From NCBI GenBank assembly GCA_028819075.1, contig JAPPMM010000052.1, positions 62,001 to 126,000 on the forward strand: 64,000 nt of DNA. The letters run 5' to 3'. The stretch comes from Gammaproteobacteria bacterium (GTDB lineage: Bacteria > Gemmatimonadota > Gemmatimonadetes > Longimicrobiales > Gaopeijiaceae). A program made the position numbers and the translations under genes. Shown piece by piece: positions 35,532-44,384 of this stretch (positions are counted from its first letter, which is position 1; the number at the start of each line of letters is the position of its first letter). The notes beneath the pieces are model-generated. The model ran no database searches. It was not told the origin of the DNA and saw only the letters and a list, made by a program, of their open reading frames with translations.

Positions 35532-36248
35532 TCAATACCCCACCCCGAGCGCCCCGCACAGCCAGCGCTGGAACGGCGCGGCGTCCCGGCACAGTCCGGC
35601 GAACGTCTCCAGAAACCCTTCCGATGACACCGCTTCTTCGCTGAGATGCGCGACCCCGATGAAGTCCTTGCGCCTGAGATCCACGATGAGCGGATGCTCC
35701 ACGCTGAAGCCCTTGGGGGCGCGGATCAGGGAATCGCCTTCAAGCTCGAACGACGCCCGAAAGCCCTCGTCCCGGGAGGCCCGCAGCCACGCATCGGGGT
35801 TTTCGTCGATCGCTTCCCGGATCTTCCGCAGCGCGGGACCCCCGGGCCGCCAAATGCCGCAGCCCACGAAGACGCTGCCGGGCTCAAGATGCAGGTAGAA
35901 GCCGGGGGCGTGCGCGTCCTTCGCCGCCTCATGCCTGAAGTGGATGCCCGTGTGAGTCTTATAGGGGCTCTTGTCCCTGGAGAAGCGCGTGTCCCGATAG
36001 ATGCGGAACAGGGAGCCGCCATTGGCCCGGGGATCCGCGCGGAAGCGGGGGCTGATACGCGCGAGGTGGGGCGCGAAATCCGAGATGAAGCGGAGCGCGG
36101 AGGCCTTCACGTCGCCCTCGTAACGCGTCTTGTTCACGGTGAACCAGTCGCGGTTGTTGTTGGCGGCGAGCTCGGTCAGGAAATCGAACGTGGCGGGCGT
36201 GAAGTAGGCGCGGTTCATGAGCTTGATGGGATCGGAGGGAGATGACAC
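35532..36248 (-). CDS. DUF2461-family protein
   Basis: 238 residues matching the DUF2461/TIGR02453 family of unknown cytoplasmic proteins. The motifs are FTPATFDFLTELAANNNRDWFTVNKTRYE near residue 15, LFRIYRDTRFSRDKSPYKTHTGIHFRH near residue 80, and GFYLHLEPGSVFVGCGIWRPGGPALRKIREAI. The C-terminal KDFIGVAHLSEEAV is also typical. The length fits the family (about 220-230). No function is known. It is separated from the CHAD gene by about 40 bp on the same strand. Confidence 0.9.
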   Translation of the reverse strand: MSSPSDPIKLMNRAYFTPATFDFLTELAANNNRDWFTVNKTRYEGDVKASALRFISDFAPHLARISPRFRADPRANGGSLFRIYRDTRFSRDKSPYKTHTGIHFRHEAAKDAHAPGFYLHLEPGSVFVGCGIWRPGGPALRKIREAIDENPDAWLRASRDEGFRASFELEGDSLIRAPKGFSVEHPLIVDLRRKDFIGVAHLSEEAVSSEGFLETFAGLCRDAAPFQRWLCGALGVGY

Positions 36249-36285
36249 GAGCGCTTAAGCTAACACTGCGGACCGGCGCGTCGGA

Positions 36286-37182
36286 TCAGTGTCCCGTCAG
36301 GCCCGGCCCCTGGGAGCGGGTGTCCCAATAGGCACCCATCCGTGCGATGAAGCGTCCCGGCTTCTCCGCGTAGACCAGCCCGCCGACGGCGATGGCGTGC
36401 GCCTCCAGTTCGCGCGACCGACGGGCGGCTGCCGCCAGCACAGACACACGCTCACGCTCGCTCCCCGCGAGTCCGGGCGACCTCGAAAGCAGGGCGCGTA
36501 GCTGGTGCAGATCGTGATGATCGCCGAGCAGATCCCCGAGCCGCCGTGCCGTCCCGGCAGCACCAGTCAGGACATCGGGCCAAAGCCGGACCAGCAGCTC
36601 AAGGTGGTGACGATGGTATTTGACATCCTTGCGCCACTCATGGAGGTCGGTCGCGGACGCGCCTCCGACCGCCCGCCGGAAGCCTCTGCGTCCCCTCCGA
36701 TAGGTCACGCGCAGGCCGGGCTCGATGACCTCGAACCCCTCTCCTGCCAAACGCCATCCGGCGACCCGCTCCCTGGCTTCCGCCAGGTCTTCCAGCAGCC
36801 CCGCCAGCGTATCGGTGTCCCGAAACTGGAACCCGCGTCGAGCTTCGTAACGGGCCTCGAGTCCGCGGCGCAGGGTGGCATCCTCCGCGCTCTCCAGCCG
36901 ATCCAGCGTCTCGAGACTCGCCTGAGCCTCGCGCACCCCCGCGAGCTTCCGGGCGGCGTCCCGATACCAGCGGTTCTCCCGACGGAAGGCCGGCCCCAGC
37001 CGGGGCGCCACCAGCCGCAGCAGCGCCCGAATGGCCTTGAAGCGCTTGCGCGCGTCGTGAACCCCCTTGAAACGCCCCTCGCGGGCTCGGTCGAACGCCG
37101 CCATGGCCCGGTCCACCTGCCCGCGCGCGACGCGGTGGATTTCCGCGGCAACGTCCCGATGAAGCCTGATCTCGAACGCCAT
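36286..37182 (-). CDS. CHAD-domain protein
   Basis: 298 residues from the ATG at 37182 (GAGGGA 5-6 bases upstream). This is the CHAD domain, a four-helix repeat rich in conserved His, Arg and Lys: VHDARKRFKAIRALLRLV near residue 45, LHEWRKDVKYHRHHLELLVRLWP near residue 185 and LGDLLGDHHDLHQLRALL near residue 220. CHAD proteins bind polyphosphate and often accompany CYTH/triphosphate tunnel enzymes; none is adjacent. The longer start at 37206 adds eight residues without better context. Confidence 0.9.
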   Translation of the reverse strand: MAFEIRLHRDVAAEIHRVARGQVDRAMAAFDRAREGRFKGVHDARKRFKAIRALLRLVAPRLGPAFRRENRWYRDAARKLAGVREAQASLETLDRLESAEDATLRRGLEARYEARRGFQFRDTDTLAGLLEDLAEARERVAGWRLAGEGFEVIEPGLRVTYRRGRRGFRRAVGGASATDLHEWRKDVKYHRHHLELLVRLWPDVLTGAAGTARRLGDLLGDHHDLHQLRALLSRSPGLAGSERERVSVLAAAARRSRELEAHAIAVGGLVYAEKPGRFIARMGAYWDTRSQGPGLTGH

Positions 37183-37385
37183 GCGAGTCCCTCTGTTCGA
37201 GCGCACTTGCTACGGAAGGAAGAATGCGGATGGAATCGCGGATCGGACAACCGTCCGCGCTCCGGAGGGCGTTTCCGCCGTCGTTGACACACCATCCGGG
37301 GCTGGGCAGATTCGACCTGAAGAACCCCCTGTCCGGCGCGTCCGGACGGGCCCTGCCTGCGCACTCCCAGCCGAGAGATCGATCG

Positions 37386-37556
37386 ATGGCCGCTGCCCGT
37401 CACAATCCCCTCGTTTTCTACGTCCTGCTGGTCGCCACCTTTGTGATGGCCTACGGGGTGATCTGGTTCGTCGTCAGTGCCAACGCGGCGTCGGTCGGCG
37501 TCGCTCTGGTGGGTGCCGCGGTGGTTTTCCTCACCGGCCGCAAGGTTTGCCAATGA
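37386..37556 (+). CDS. small two-helix membrane protein
   Basis: 56 residues with two hydrophobic segments (VFYVLLVATFVMAYGVIWFVV and ASVGVALVGAAVVFLTG) and the tail RKVCQ. The ATG at 37386 is preceded by GAGAG. Its stop overlaps the ATG of the metallo-hydrolase gene (ATGA), so the two are coupled. The extension to 37224 has an implausible Pro/Arg-rich leader. Function unknown. Confidence 0.6.
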   Translation: MAAARHNPLVFYVLLVATFVMAYGVIWFVVSANAASVGVALVGAAVVFLTGRKVCQ

Positions 37557-38458
37557 AGGCCGGGGCGCGCTTGCCGCGCGCGATGCCGGTCGTGGTCGCC
37601 GCGCTGGCGCTTGCCTCGCCGCCGGTCGCGGCCCAGCAGGACTTCTCGCAGGTCGAGATTCGCACCGAGCAGGTCGCCGACGGGCTCTACGTGCTCTTCG
37701 GAGCGGGCGGCAACATCGGTCTGTCGGTGGGAGACGACGGGGCCTTCCTGGTCGACGACCAGTTCGCCCCGCTCACCGAGAAGATCCTCGCCGCGGTGGC
37801 GGAGGTCACCGACCAGCCGGTGCGCTGGGTGCTCAACACGCACTGGCACGGCGACCACACCGGCGGCAACGAGAATCTGGGCCGCGAGGGCGCCCTGATC
37901 GTCGCGCACGAGAACGTGTACCGCCGCCTCAATCCCGCCGAGTTCGCAGACCTGGTCGGGCGCTCCCAGCAGGTCGCCCCGGAGGGGCTCCCGGTGGTGA
38001 CCTTCAACGACCGCGTCAGCTTCCACTGGAACGGCGAGGACATCCGTGTCAACCACATGCCCAACGCACACACCGACGGCGACGCGCTCGTGTTCTTCTC
38101 GGGCGCCGACGCCGTGCACATGGGAGACACGTTCTTCAACGGGCGCTACCCCTTCATCGATGTGGACAGCGGCGGGAACGTCGACGGGGTGATCGCCATC
38201 GCCGACTACGTGCTTGAGCACTCGACTGCCGAAACGAGCATCATCCCCGGGCACGGCGAGATCACCGACCAGTCGTCGCTGCAGGCCTATCGCGACATGC
38301 TGTCGACGGTGCGCGAGCGGGTGAGCGGCATGATCGACGACGGGATGACGGAAGACGAAGTGGTGGCCGCGGGCCCCACCTCCGATCTCGACGCCAACTG
38401 GGGCGAGAATCCCGAAGGCTTCGTGCGCGGCGTCTACGTCAGCCTCGCGGGCAGTTGA
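37553..38458 (+). CDS. exported metallo-beta-lactamase-fold hydrolase
   Basis: 301 residues with a signal peptide (MPVVVAALALASPPVAAQ). The zinc motif HWHGDHTGG lies near residue 97, with later ligands in PNAHTDGDALVFF, HMGDTFFNG and PGHGEI. The subgroup resembles the exported MBL-fold hydrolases similar to quinoprotein relay/SoxH-type proteins; a beta-lactamase activity is not implied. It is the last gene before the integrase island. The gap 38459-38570 shows no tRNA or repeat I can recognise. Confidence 0.88.
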   Translation: MKAGARLPRAMPVVVAALALASPPVAAQQDFSQVEIRTEQVADGLYVLFGAGGNIGLSVGDDGAFLVDDQFAPLTEKILAAVAEVTDQPVRWVLNTHWHGDHTGGNENLGREGALIVAHENVYRRLNPAEFADLVGRSQQVAPEGLPVVTFNDRVSFHWNGEDIRVNHMPNAHTDGDALVFFSGADAVHMGDTFFNGRYPFIDVDSGGNVDGVIAIADYVLEHSTAETSIIPGHGEITDQSSLQAYRDMLSTVRERVSGMIDDGMTEDEVVAAGPTSDLDANWGENPEGFVRGVYVSLAGS

Positions 38459-38570
38459 GAACCCTCACGTAACGTCATGCGCTCTCAGATTTCCATCTCG
38501 TGCAATCACTGATTGTTACGCGCTCCGTAGGCCGGATTCCCGCCAAATGACTCCCGCTGATTCGTGAGCT

Positions 38571-39731
38571 TCAGCCGCCGGGTCTCCGGCGGGCTTCCAG
38601 TGCCTTCCGAAGCTGTCCCTCGTCGGCTCGCTGGTAGCACTGAAGCACCGTCTTGGCCGTCTTCCAGCCCCCCAGCTCGCAGAGCACCTTCAGCGGCTGA
38701 TCCATGAGATCGCTAGCGAACTTGCGCCTCAGCGAGTGCCAACCTCTCCCGCGCTTCGGTTCAAGTCCCGCGAGCTTCCGGGCCCGGTTCCACCAGCAGC
38801 GCACCAGCGACCGGCCCGCGCACCGCGAGGGATCGCTCAATGCGGGGAGCACGGGACTCCCATCCATCCCCGAACTTCTCTCTCGCGCCTCCTCCAGAAC
38901 CGCGACCGCCTCGGCGGTGACCGGCGTCTGGTGTTCGTATCCGGTCTTCTCGTGCTCCGCCCTCCACCGGATGACTCCGTCTTCAAGGTCGATGTCCGGC
39001 CACCGCAGGTGACGGATGGCCCCGATCCGGTGTCCGGTCTCGTGCGCGAGCACGAGCGCGACGTGGAAGCGCCAATCGACCTCTTGGGACACTCCGAGAA
39101 GCGCCTGGTATTCCTGCTCGGACAACACCACTCGCGTGGGGTTTTTCTCCGTGGGCATCTTCAGGCCCTTGAGCGGGTTCCTGTCCAGAAGCGGGCGGCC
39201 CCGCTCGTCCTTCGACCTCGTGGCCCAGTTGAGCACCGCGATCAGGAACTTCAGGTCGTGTTCGAGCGTCGCGTCCGATACCGGCTTGCCGCTCGGTCCG
39301 ACCTTGCCCGCGCGCCGCGCCCGGATGAACCGGTCCCAGTCGCGCTGGGAGAGTGTTGCGGGCTTCCGGTCCCTTCCGAAGAACCGGAGGAACATCCTCG
39401 TGGCCGCCCGGTCGGACCGTTGAGACGCCTCCGCCTTGGTGGGCGTCACCTCCTCACCATAGATGTCAAACAGCGTCTCCAGCGTGAGCGGCTCGGGCTC
39501 GGCTTCCGCGTTGCCGTTGGGCGCGTCGATGAACCCGGCGGCGAACTGATCCGCCTGCCTCTTCGCGCGCGCCCAGTCGCGGTGTTTGAGCGACCGGGTG
39601 AGCCTGCGCCCGTTCTCGCGCCACTCAAGCTGGAACAGGCCGGTCTTCGGATCAGGAAACACCCTCACCCGGTTGCGGCCCCATTCGCCGGCGCCGTAGC
39701 TCCGGCGGCTTCGTTTCGTGCGTGCCATCAT
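38571..39731 (-). CDS. tyrosine-type site-specific integrase
   Basis: 386 residues. An N-terminal arm (about 1-85) is followed by a SAM-like core-binding domain (TPTKAEASQRSDRAATRMFLRFFG to about 185) and the catalytic domain. The catalytic set is visible: Arg in ETGHRIGAIRHL, Lys in EHEKTGYE, H-x-x-R in WHSLRRKFASD, Trp replacing the second His in LGGWKTAKT, and the nucleophile Tyr in LQCYQRAD. GGAGG lies about 6 bases before the ATG at 39731; the next ATG, 39728, starts MARTKRS. The 5' part of this gene recurs truncated at 44.4, 47.4 and 53.4 kb. It is the only intact recombinase in the island. Confidence 0.92.
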   Translation of the reverse strand: MMARTKRSRRSYGAGEWGRNRVRVFPDPKTGLFQLEWRENGRRLTRSLKHRDWARAKRQADQFAAGFIDAPNGNAEAEPEPLTLETLFDIYGEEVTPTKAEASQRSDRAATRMFLRFFGRDRKPATLSQRDWDRFIRARRAGKVGPSGKPVSDATLEHDLKFLIAVLNWATRSKDERGRPLLDRNPLKGLKMPTEKNPTRVVLSEQEYQALLGVSQEVDWRFHVALVLAHETGHRIGAIRHLRWPDIDLEDGVIRWRAEHEKTGYEHQTPVTAEAVAVLEEARERSSGMDGSPVLPALSDPSRCAGRSLVRCWWNRARKLAGLEPKRGRGWHSLRRKFASDLMDQPLKVLCELGGWKTAKTVLQCYQRADEGQLRKALEARRRPGG

Positions 39732-39748
39732 TCGATTCCTCCGATGAT

Positions 39749-39765
39749 GGACTGCACGATCTGCG
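39749..39765 (+). repeat. att-like 17-mer, copy 1 (upstream of intact integrase)
   Basis: GGACTGCACGATCTGCG lies 18 bp upstream of the integrase start. The same motif occurs at the matching place upstream of two truncated integrases (44656-44672 with two mismatches, 47565-47581 identical) and inverted at 53295-53311. Position next to an integrase start and repetition suggest a recombination core site; this is inference. Confidence 0.6.
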
Positions 39766-40090
39766 CGCACGAAACTTCGCCCGAGGCGAGCGTCTTGGCC
39801 AGTGCTGGAGGATAGCCCGCCCCGAGGGGTGTGCGGCGACATCCGGGGTGGACTCGTGCGGGTGGTGGAACTCAAGAATCGGGCTTGCCGAGAGTCCGGC
39901 CGGGGCTGTTGCACCGGGTGAACGCATGGCGGACGGAGTGGCTCGGGCGGACGCTGTTCTGACGGGGAATCCGGCCGTCCCGTGGCCGAACGGGAGATGT
40001 GTATTTGACATCGACGTCGACCGGACACGGAATCCGCGCTCATATGGACACGCGCCAAATGCCGCAAGTCGCTGACGGCCTAGCGGTTGC

Positions 40091-40126
40091 GCCACGGCCG
40101 ACGGAGCACCCGATGCCGATCCGCGC
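40091..40126 (+). repeat. dispersed island repeat, copy 1
   Basis: GCCACGGCC followed by CGGAGC and CGATGCCGATCCG. Related copies are at 49285-49306 (core part) and 53463-53495. All lie inside the integrase-remnant region, suggesting ends of, or debris from, the same element family. Confidence 0.5.
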
Positions 40127-40140
40127 TCCTTGGCCGTGGC

Positions 40141-40234
40141 TGGGAGCGACCCCCCTGTTTCGATGCCCAGTGCGGGCATCGGGGAGGGTCGGGATGTGCA
40201 CGCCCATCCCACCCTCCCCCGGGGGTCGCTCCCA
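40141..40234. repeat. cloverleaf-like inverted-repeat element, copy 1
   Basis: TGGGAGCGACCCCC (40141-40154) and its exact complement (40221-40234) close a 66-base interior. That interior holds two further hairpins: GATGCCC/GGGCATC, and GGGGAGGGT/CCCTCCCC with a nested GGGATG/CATCCC. A related element lies at 45355-45441. It is non-coding by appearance and may be a structured RNA or a recombination or replication site. The 703-bp gap 39732-40434 holds this, the att-like motif and the dispersed repeat, but no gene. Confidence 0.6.
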
Positions 40235-40434
40235 GTCCATCAATCCTTGGCAGGAAGGCCATTGGACGCCTGGGACGACCGCATCCCGAGCCTGCAGGCG
40301 TCTGCTGGCGCCAACGCCATCGCGGCGAGGGCCGATTCGAGCATGGCCCGACAACGCGGCTTGCGCGGCGGGATCGTGTCACGGACGTTAGGCTGACCTG
40401 CTGCCTACCTCTGTTCCTGAGAAGAGACCCGCCC

Positions 40435-40650
40435 TTGGCAAAACAGGCGATCGAAATCGAAGGGGTCGTTACCGAAGTCCTTCCCAACGCCACCTTCCGG
40501 GTCCGCCTGGAGAACGGCCACTCGATTCTCGCGTATCTCGCCGGAAAGATGCGCAAGAACTACATCCGGGTGCTGGGGGGCGACCGGGTCAAGTGCGCGC
40601 TGTCACCCTACGATCTGTCGAAGGGCCGCATCACGTATCGGTACAAGTAG
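40435..40650 (+). CDS. infA: translation initiation factor IF-1
   Basis: 71 residues with the full S1/OB-fold IF-1 pattern: [48 protein letters not shown] and [15 protein letters not shown]. The start is TTG at 40435. IF-1 occupies the ribosomal A site during initiation. The normal infA context (secY, map, rpmJ, rpsM) is absent; here it sits between an integrase and unknown island genes, 200 bp after a structured repeat. It may be an extra or mobile copy, or the sole copy displaced by insertions. Confidence 0.88.
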   Translation: MAKQAIEIEGVVTEVLPNATFRVRLENGHSILAYLAGKMRKNYIRVLGGDRVKCALSPYDLSKGRITYRYK

Positions 40651-40963
40651 TCCGCCGGGCCACATGACTGCGACGAACGCCGTGATCGTGATCGCTTCAG
40701 CAGCGGGTCTCCTGCGTTTCTCATATGCGACGATATCGATGCCTTATGCCGCCAAGAGCGACTGCAAGACGATTCACCTCCCGGACGTGATGGACTGGAG
40801 AGCAGATCGGTGGAAAGACGCGGTGGATAAGTGGAAAACTGGCACCATAGGAGCGATTTAGCGGCAGAATCGTGACGAGATGGGCTTTCGTCTAGCCCCG
40901 CGGGGGAACGATGGCCAGTATTGAAGGGAAGCGGCCGACTACTGATGCACATCGCGCACTCGA
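40651..40963. other. 313-bp gap, at most one doubtful small frame
   Basis: A 65-residue frame from the ATG at 40664 to 40861 (MTATNAVIVIASAAGLL...) has no good ribosome site or family and I do not call it a gene. Nothing else is recognised. Confidence 0.4.
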
Positions 40964-41227
40964 ATGCAACGTAAGCGAATTCACGTGACCCGCGAGCCCC
41001 AAAACATCCTTGATGGCATCCCGCAGGGCACTACAGTATTCGTCCAGAGCACCGGGGAGGGGCCCGTGTTCCTCTTGGAGGGGCCGGAGGCCGATCCAGC
41101 CAGCGAGGACGGTGCAACCGTGCTGGCAGGATATCCGGTCTTTCGCATGACAGCTTGGAAGGTCGGCACCCATCCCCTTTGGGCTTGGCGTGGCGACGTT
41201 TCCTCGGTCCTCGCCATGCGCTGGTGA
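40964..41227 (+). CDS. small protein of unknown function
   Basis: 87 residues. The sequence predicts mostly short beta-strands (TTVFVQSTGEGPVFLLEGPEA, TAWKVGTHPLWAWRGDVSSVLA). The pattern of a strand-rich body ending in PLWAWRG resembles small phage-structural-type proteins, but I cannot name a family. The ribosome site before the ATG is poor. It is the first island frame after infA with coding-like residue composition. Confidence 0.4.
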   Translation: MQRKRIHVTREPQNILDGIPQGTTVFVQSTGEGPVFLLEGPEADPASEDGATVLAGYPVFRMTAWKVGTHPLWAWRGDVSSVLAMRW

Positions 41228-41446
41228 CGTCGCACAAGTGCTGACCGATCACATCCATCTTGCTCGACGAAAGCAGCACAGCACCTCCCTCCGGCCGGTC
41301 CGGGTCGTCGGCGACACGACGATGTTGGCCGAGCGCCTATCGTAGATGATGTTGGAGGCTGGCGTGAGCCGGGTCAGGGGCGCTGCGGTGACCGTCAGAT
41401 CGCTTGGTGAGGAAGGGCGCGCGTACTTCGAGTTCCTGCATGTGCG

Positions 41447-41659
41447 ATGAGGCGGCGAATACTACGCAAGAGACTCCGCGTCGAGCGCGCTGACAAGGTC
41501 TGCAAGCGCGACGGCTGTTCGCGGCCGGTGCATCCCAACCGCGAATCGGATTACTGCGATGCCGTTTGCTCCAGGCGCGCGCACGAGCATGAAGCAAGAC
41601 TGGAGCGCGCGCGCATATCGGCGCGCGCATGGCTCTACGAACGACGTCGAGGGGCTTGA
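41447..41659 (+). CDS. small basic Cys-containing protein, possible zinc ribbon
   Basis: 70 residues, strongly basic at both ends, with four cysteines in the middle: KVCKRDGCSRPVHPNRESDYCDAVCSRRAHEHE (C-x4-C and C-x3-C), a plausible treble-clef or zinc-ribbon knuckle. It might bind nucleic acid. No good ribosome site is visible, and the function is unknown. It lies among island genes on the plus strand. Confidence 0.45.
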   Translation: MRRRILRKRLRVERADKVCKRDGCSRPVHPNRESDYCDAVCSRRAHEHEARLERARISARAWLYERRRGA

Positions 41660-41901
41660 CCAGTGCCTCGTGATACGGCTCGCAGGGCGTCCCCCGTGAA
41701 CGGCGTCGCGCTGGTTCGTTCAGCGGGGATCGCTGGTCAGGACGCGCCCAGTCTCTTGCGCCAGAGCTTCGATCCCCGCACGCGACGTGGAGGCCATCGG
41801 CGGGCAGTTTCACCTCTGGTAGCGCTGTTCTTGCTTGCTCTCGGGCGCTTCCGCAGTTTCGTATATGAGAGCATTACATGTGCGCCAGCGAGGGAAGCAA
41901 C

Positions 41902-42594
41902 ATGAGGACCGTTCTCGCCATCATCGCGCTCGCGACTACGGCGAGCATCCTGACGGGACACGTGCACGCCCAGGAGTTGACCAACGCGCAATACATGTCT
42001 TGCGTCCGCGAGATGTCAAACCGTGTCTACGAGGAAGGATGGAAGGAACGGTGCCTGCGATTCCTCGGCCTAAACCAAGGCGATCCCGCCTATGACAGCG
42101 TAGTAGCACACCACGACTCGCTAATCGCCACGCTCTCTACCGAGGACTTCGACTACTGCCGGGCCAAAACCGTCATTCGAGATTCCGCAGCCTTCTGGCG
42201 CATCTGCCAGAGCGTCCTCGAAAGCCGCGCGCGTCAGGAGGAATTCGATAGGGTGGTGGAACAGGACCGCCTGCGTGAGGAGCTAGCCCGGCTCCAGCGC
42301 TGCGAGGAAAACGGCACGGCGGCGCTTGGCCTAAGCCTCATGGACGCAATCTGCGATGTTGTGGTCAGAGTTGAGCGCGAGGGTGACAGGCTGGGAGTGG
42401 TGCTCAACCACGAGACGGGCCGCATGGTCGGTACCAAGAGCCTTGACGCGATGGAGTTCACGCAGGTCGTCTGCGTGGCGTGGAACAAGTTGCACGGCGG
42501 CAGTCAGGCCCTGTTCGTGACCGAGGCCGGGTTACGGCTGGTCACCGTTACATGTTCGGGCATCCCTGATTTCGAGTGGCACATTCAGCTATGA
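41902..42594 (+). CDS. secreted protein of unknown function
   Basis: 230 residues. The signal peptide MRTVLAIIALATTASILTGHVHA predicts export. The mature protein is helical and charged (YCRAKTVIRDSAAFWRICQSVLESRARQEEFDRVVEQDRLREELARLQRCEENG) with about six cysteines, then a beta-rich C-terminus (GVVLNHETGRMVGTKSLD, LRLVTVTCSGIPDFEWHIQL). I recognise no family. GAGGGAAG precedes the ATG at 41902; an upstream start at 41878 would hide the signal. Island cargo. Confidence 0.6.
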   Translation: MRTVLAIIALATTASILTGHVHAQELTNAQYMSCVREMSNRVYEEGWKERCLRFLGLNQGDPAYDSVVAHHDSLIATLSTEDFDYCRAKTVIRDSAAFWRICQSVLESRARQEEFDRVVEQDRLREELARLQRCEENGTAALGLSLMDAICDVVVRVEREGDRLGVVLNHETGRMVGTKSLDAMEFTQVVCVAWNKLHGGSQALFVTEAGLRLVTVTCSGIPDFEWHIQL

Positions 42595-42843
42595 CGCTCG
42601 CGCGCTTGGCGTTCCGTCGCGCTCCGCGCATGAGGCGTCCCCGGTAGCCGCGCAGAGCCCGACTCTCCACGAGAAGGCGAGAGACTTCATTCTGATCGCG
42701 CTATACCACCTTGCGGGGGGCGGGCAGGCAGCGCCGCAAAGCCGCCGGAGCGAACGCGGGGCGAGGCTGGCCGATGATCAACGACGGGGTTGGTCTGGCG
42801 GACGCTGTGGGAGGAGTTGGCTTGGCAGGCGGCAATCAGGATC

Positions 42844-44328
42844 ATGGATGACGCGAGCCTGAAGAGTCGGCGACGATACGCACGCTTCTTCCGCGAACTC
42901 GGTAGGCACCTCGAAGATGCTAGACGAGCAGAGCATCGCCAGATCGTGCGGTTTTTCGTGGAGTTGTCGCCTCGGCTGGACACCGCCAAGGTTCTCGAAC
43001 GAGATCTTGACCGTCACCTAGCACGTCGTTTCAACGTCTCCGATTACTTGAACACGTCCGAGGCCGGACTCTCGAGGATCATTGCCGATCTGCTCAATCC
43101 CGCGGGGCCCCACGGCCAAGGAACGATCTTCCTCGCGACGTTGCTAGAAGGACTGGCCGAGATTCGTCACCGGCCGAAGCTGGGTACCGCCTTCACGAAA
43201 CGGATCGGAGTAGTCACGGAGAGGACCATCACGAACAACCGTCGCCTGGACATCTCCGTGGAGATCCCGGACGGTGATCGTGCCTTCTGCCTCGCCATCG
43301 AGAATAAGCCTTACGCGGATGACCAGCCCAACCAGGTCAAGGACTACCTCGGCTATCTCGAACAGGAGTACTCCAACCGCTTTCTGCTGCTCTATCTTTC
43401 GCCCACGAGCGACGGTCCCGATGAATCGAGTATCCCGCAAGACGAGCTTCAGCGATGGCACGAACGCTTCGCCATCATGGCCTATCGGGCCGACGCTGCG
43501 AGCGTGGACTCGGAAGGCAGCTCTGGGGACGTTTTCGACGATTTCCGAGTAGAGCTTTCGCTGGCGAACTGGTTCGCGGCTTGCCGTCAACGTTGCGACC
43601 CCGAACGACTACGCTACTTCCTCAGGGACGCTGAAACGTATTGCCGAAACTTCGGAGGTCATTCGATGCCGACCGACAGCGAAACTCGCGCCATGCAGGA
43701 CTACCTCTTCTCAAACCCGAATCAGCTTCCAACCGCGCAAGCGGTGTATGACGCGTGGCCAGCCATCAAGGCAAGGCTGTGCGAGCGGTTCCTGGAACAT
43801 CTGCGCACGATGATCCACAAGAGGGTCGAGGAGGAATTGGGCGGCAGTGGCTCGGATCTCCAGACAGAAACCAAGTACGGTGGAGAAAAAGGATGGGCCA
43901 ATTTTCTTTGGATCTATCGCGGGAGCTGGCGTCCGTGGGAGAACCGCAGAACCACGCACCCTCCGTACGAAGGGTGTACGGCCGTCGTAATGCAATCGGC
44001 AGGGCCAGGACCAAACGGTTGGAGGTGGGGCGTGCTTCACCCGCTGGCCAAGAGCAGCATAGCTACTAGGGCGGAAAAGGAGCGGCGCGAGCGTCTTGAG
44101 GAGAACCTTCGAACTGGCCTCGTTGCGGGACGAAGCGACTCCTGGTGGCCGTACTTGGGGCGGGTTAGCGACGAAAAAGCCAGCTGGAATGCCCTTCTTC
44201 CAGACTTGTACCGGGAATTGGAGAATGGGGGAGGCCCAATTACGGACTACTACGTTGACGGCATGACTGACCTCGCCACCACGGCGATTCCTATCATCGA
44301 CGAGGTCGAAAGGGCGTTTGGGAAGTGA
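42844..44328 (+). CDS. PD-(D/E)XK nuclease superfamily protein
   Basis: 494 residues. Residues about 115-190 form the nuclease core: RRLDISVEI supplies the acidic residue near 134, LAIENKPYADDQPNQVKDYLGYL gives the E-x-K motif near 152-154 with a following conserved Gln/Tyr helix. The rest is helical with a C-terminal extension containing FLWIYRGSW. This arrangement matches the PDDEXK_4-type family found in defence islands and near restriction systems; I infer, but cannot show, an anti-phage or restriction role. ATG 42844 is preferred over 42790. The stop lies 56 bp before an integrase remnant. Confidence 0.78.
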   Translation: MDDASLKSRRRYARFFRELGRHLEDARRAEHRQIVRFFVELSPRLDTAKVLERDLDRHLARRFNVSDYLNTSEAGLSRIIADLLNPAGPHGQGTIFLATLLEGLAEIRHRPKLGTAFTKRIGVVTERTITNNRRLDISVEIPDGDRAFCLAIENKPYADDQPNQVKDYLGYLEQEYSNRFLLLYLSPTSDGPDESSIPQDELQRWHERFAIMAYRADAASVDSEGSSGDVFDDFRVELSLANWFAACRQRCDPERLRYFLRDAETYCRNFGGHSMPTDSETRAMQDYLFSNPNQLPTAQAVYDAWPAIKARLCERFLEHLRTMIHKRVEEELGGSGSDLQTETKYGGEKGWANFLWIYRGSWRPWENRRTTHPPYEGCTAVVMQSAGPGPNGWRWGVLHPLAKSSIATRAEKERRERLEENLRTGLVAGRSDSWWPYLGRVSDEKASWNALLPDLYRELENGGGPITDYYVDGMTDLATTAIPIIDEVERAFGK

Positions 44329-44384
44329 TCGAGCGGACGGACCGGTGATGCGCCCATACGACGCGGCTCTTCCGCACTCTCCAG

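Noticed and set aside
38459..38570. tRNA gene or left attachment site next to the integrase
   Set aside because: No cloverleaf or CCA-type end and no copy of the 17-mer found there.
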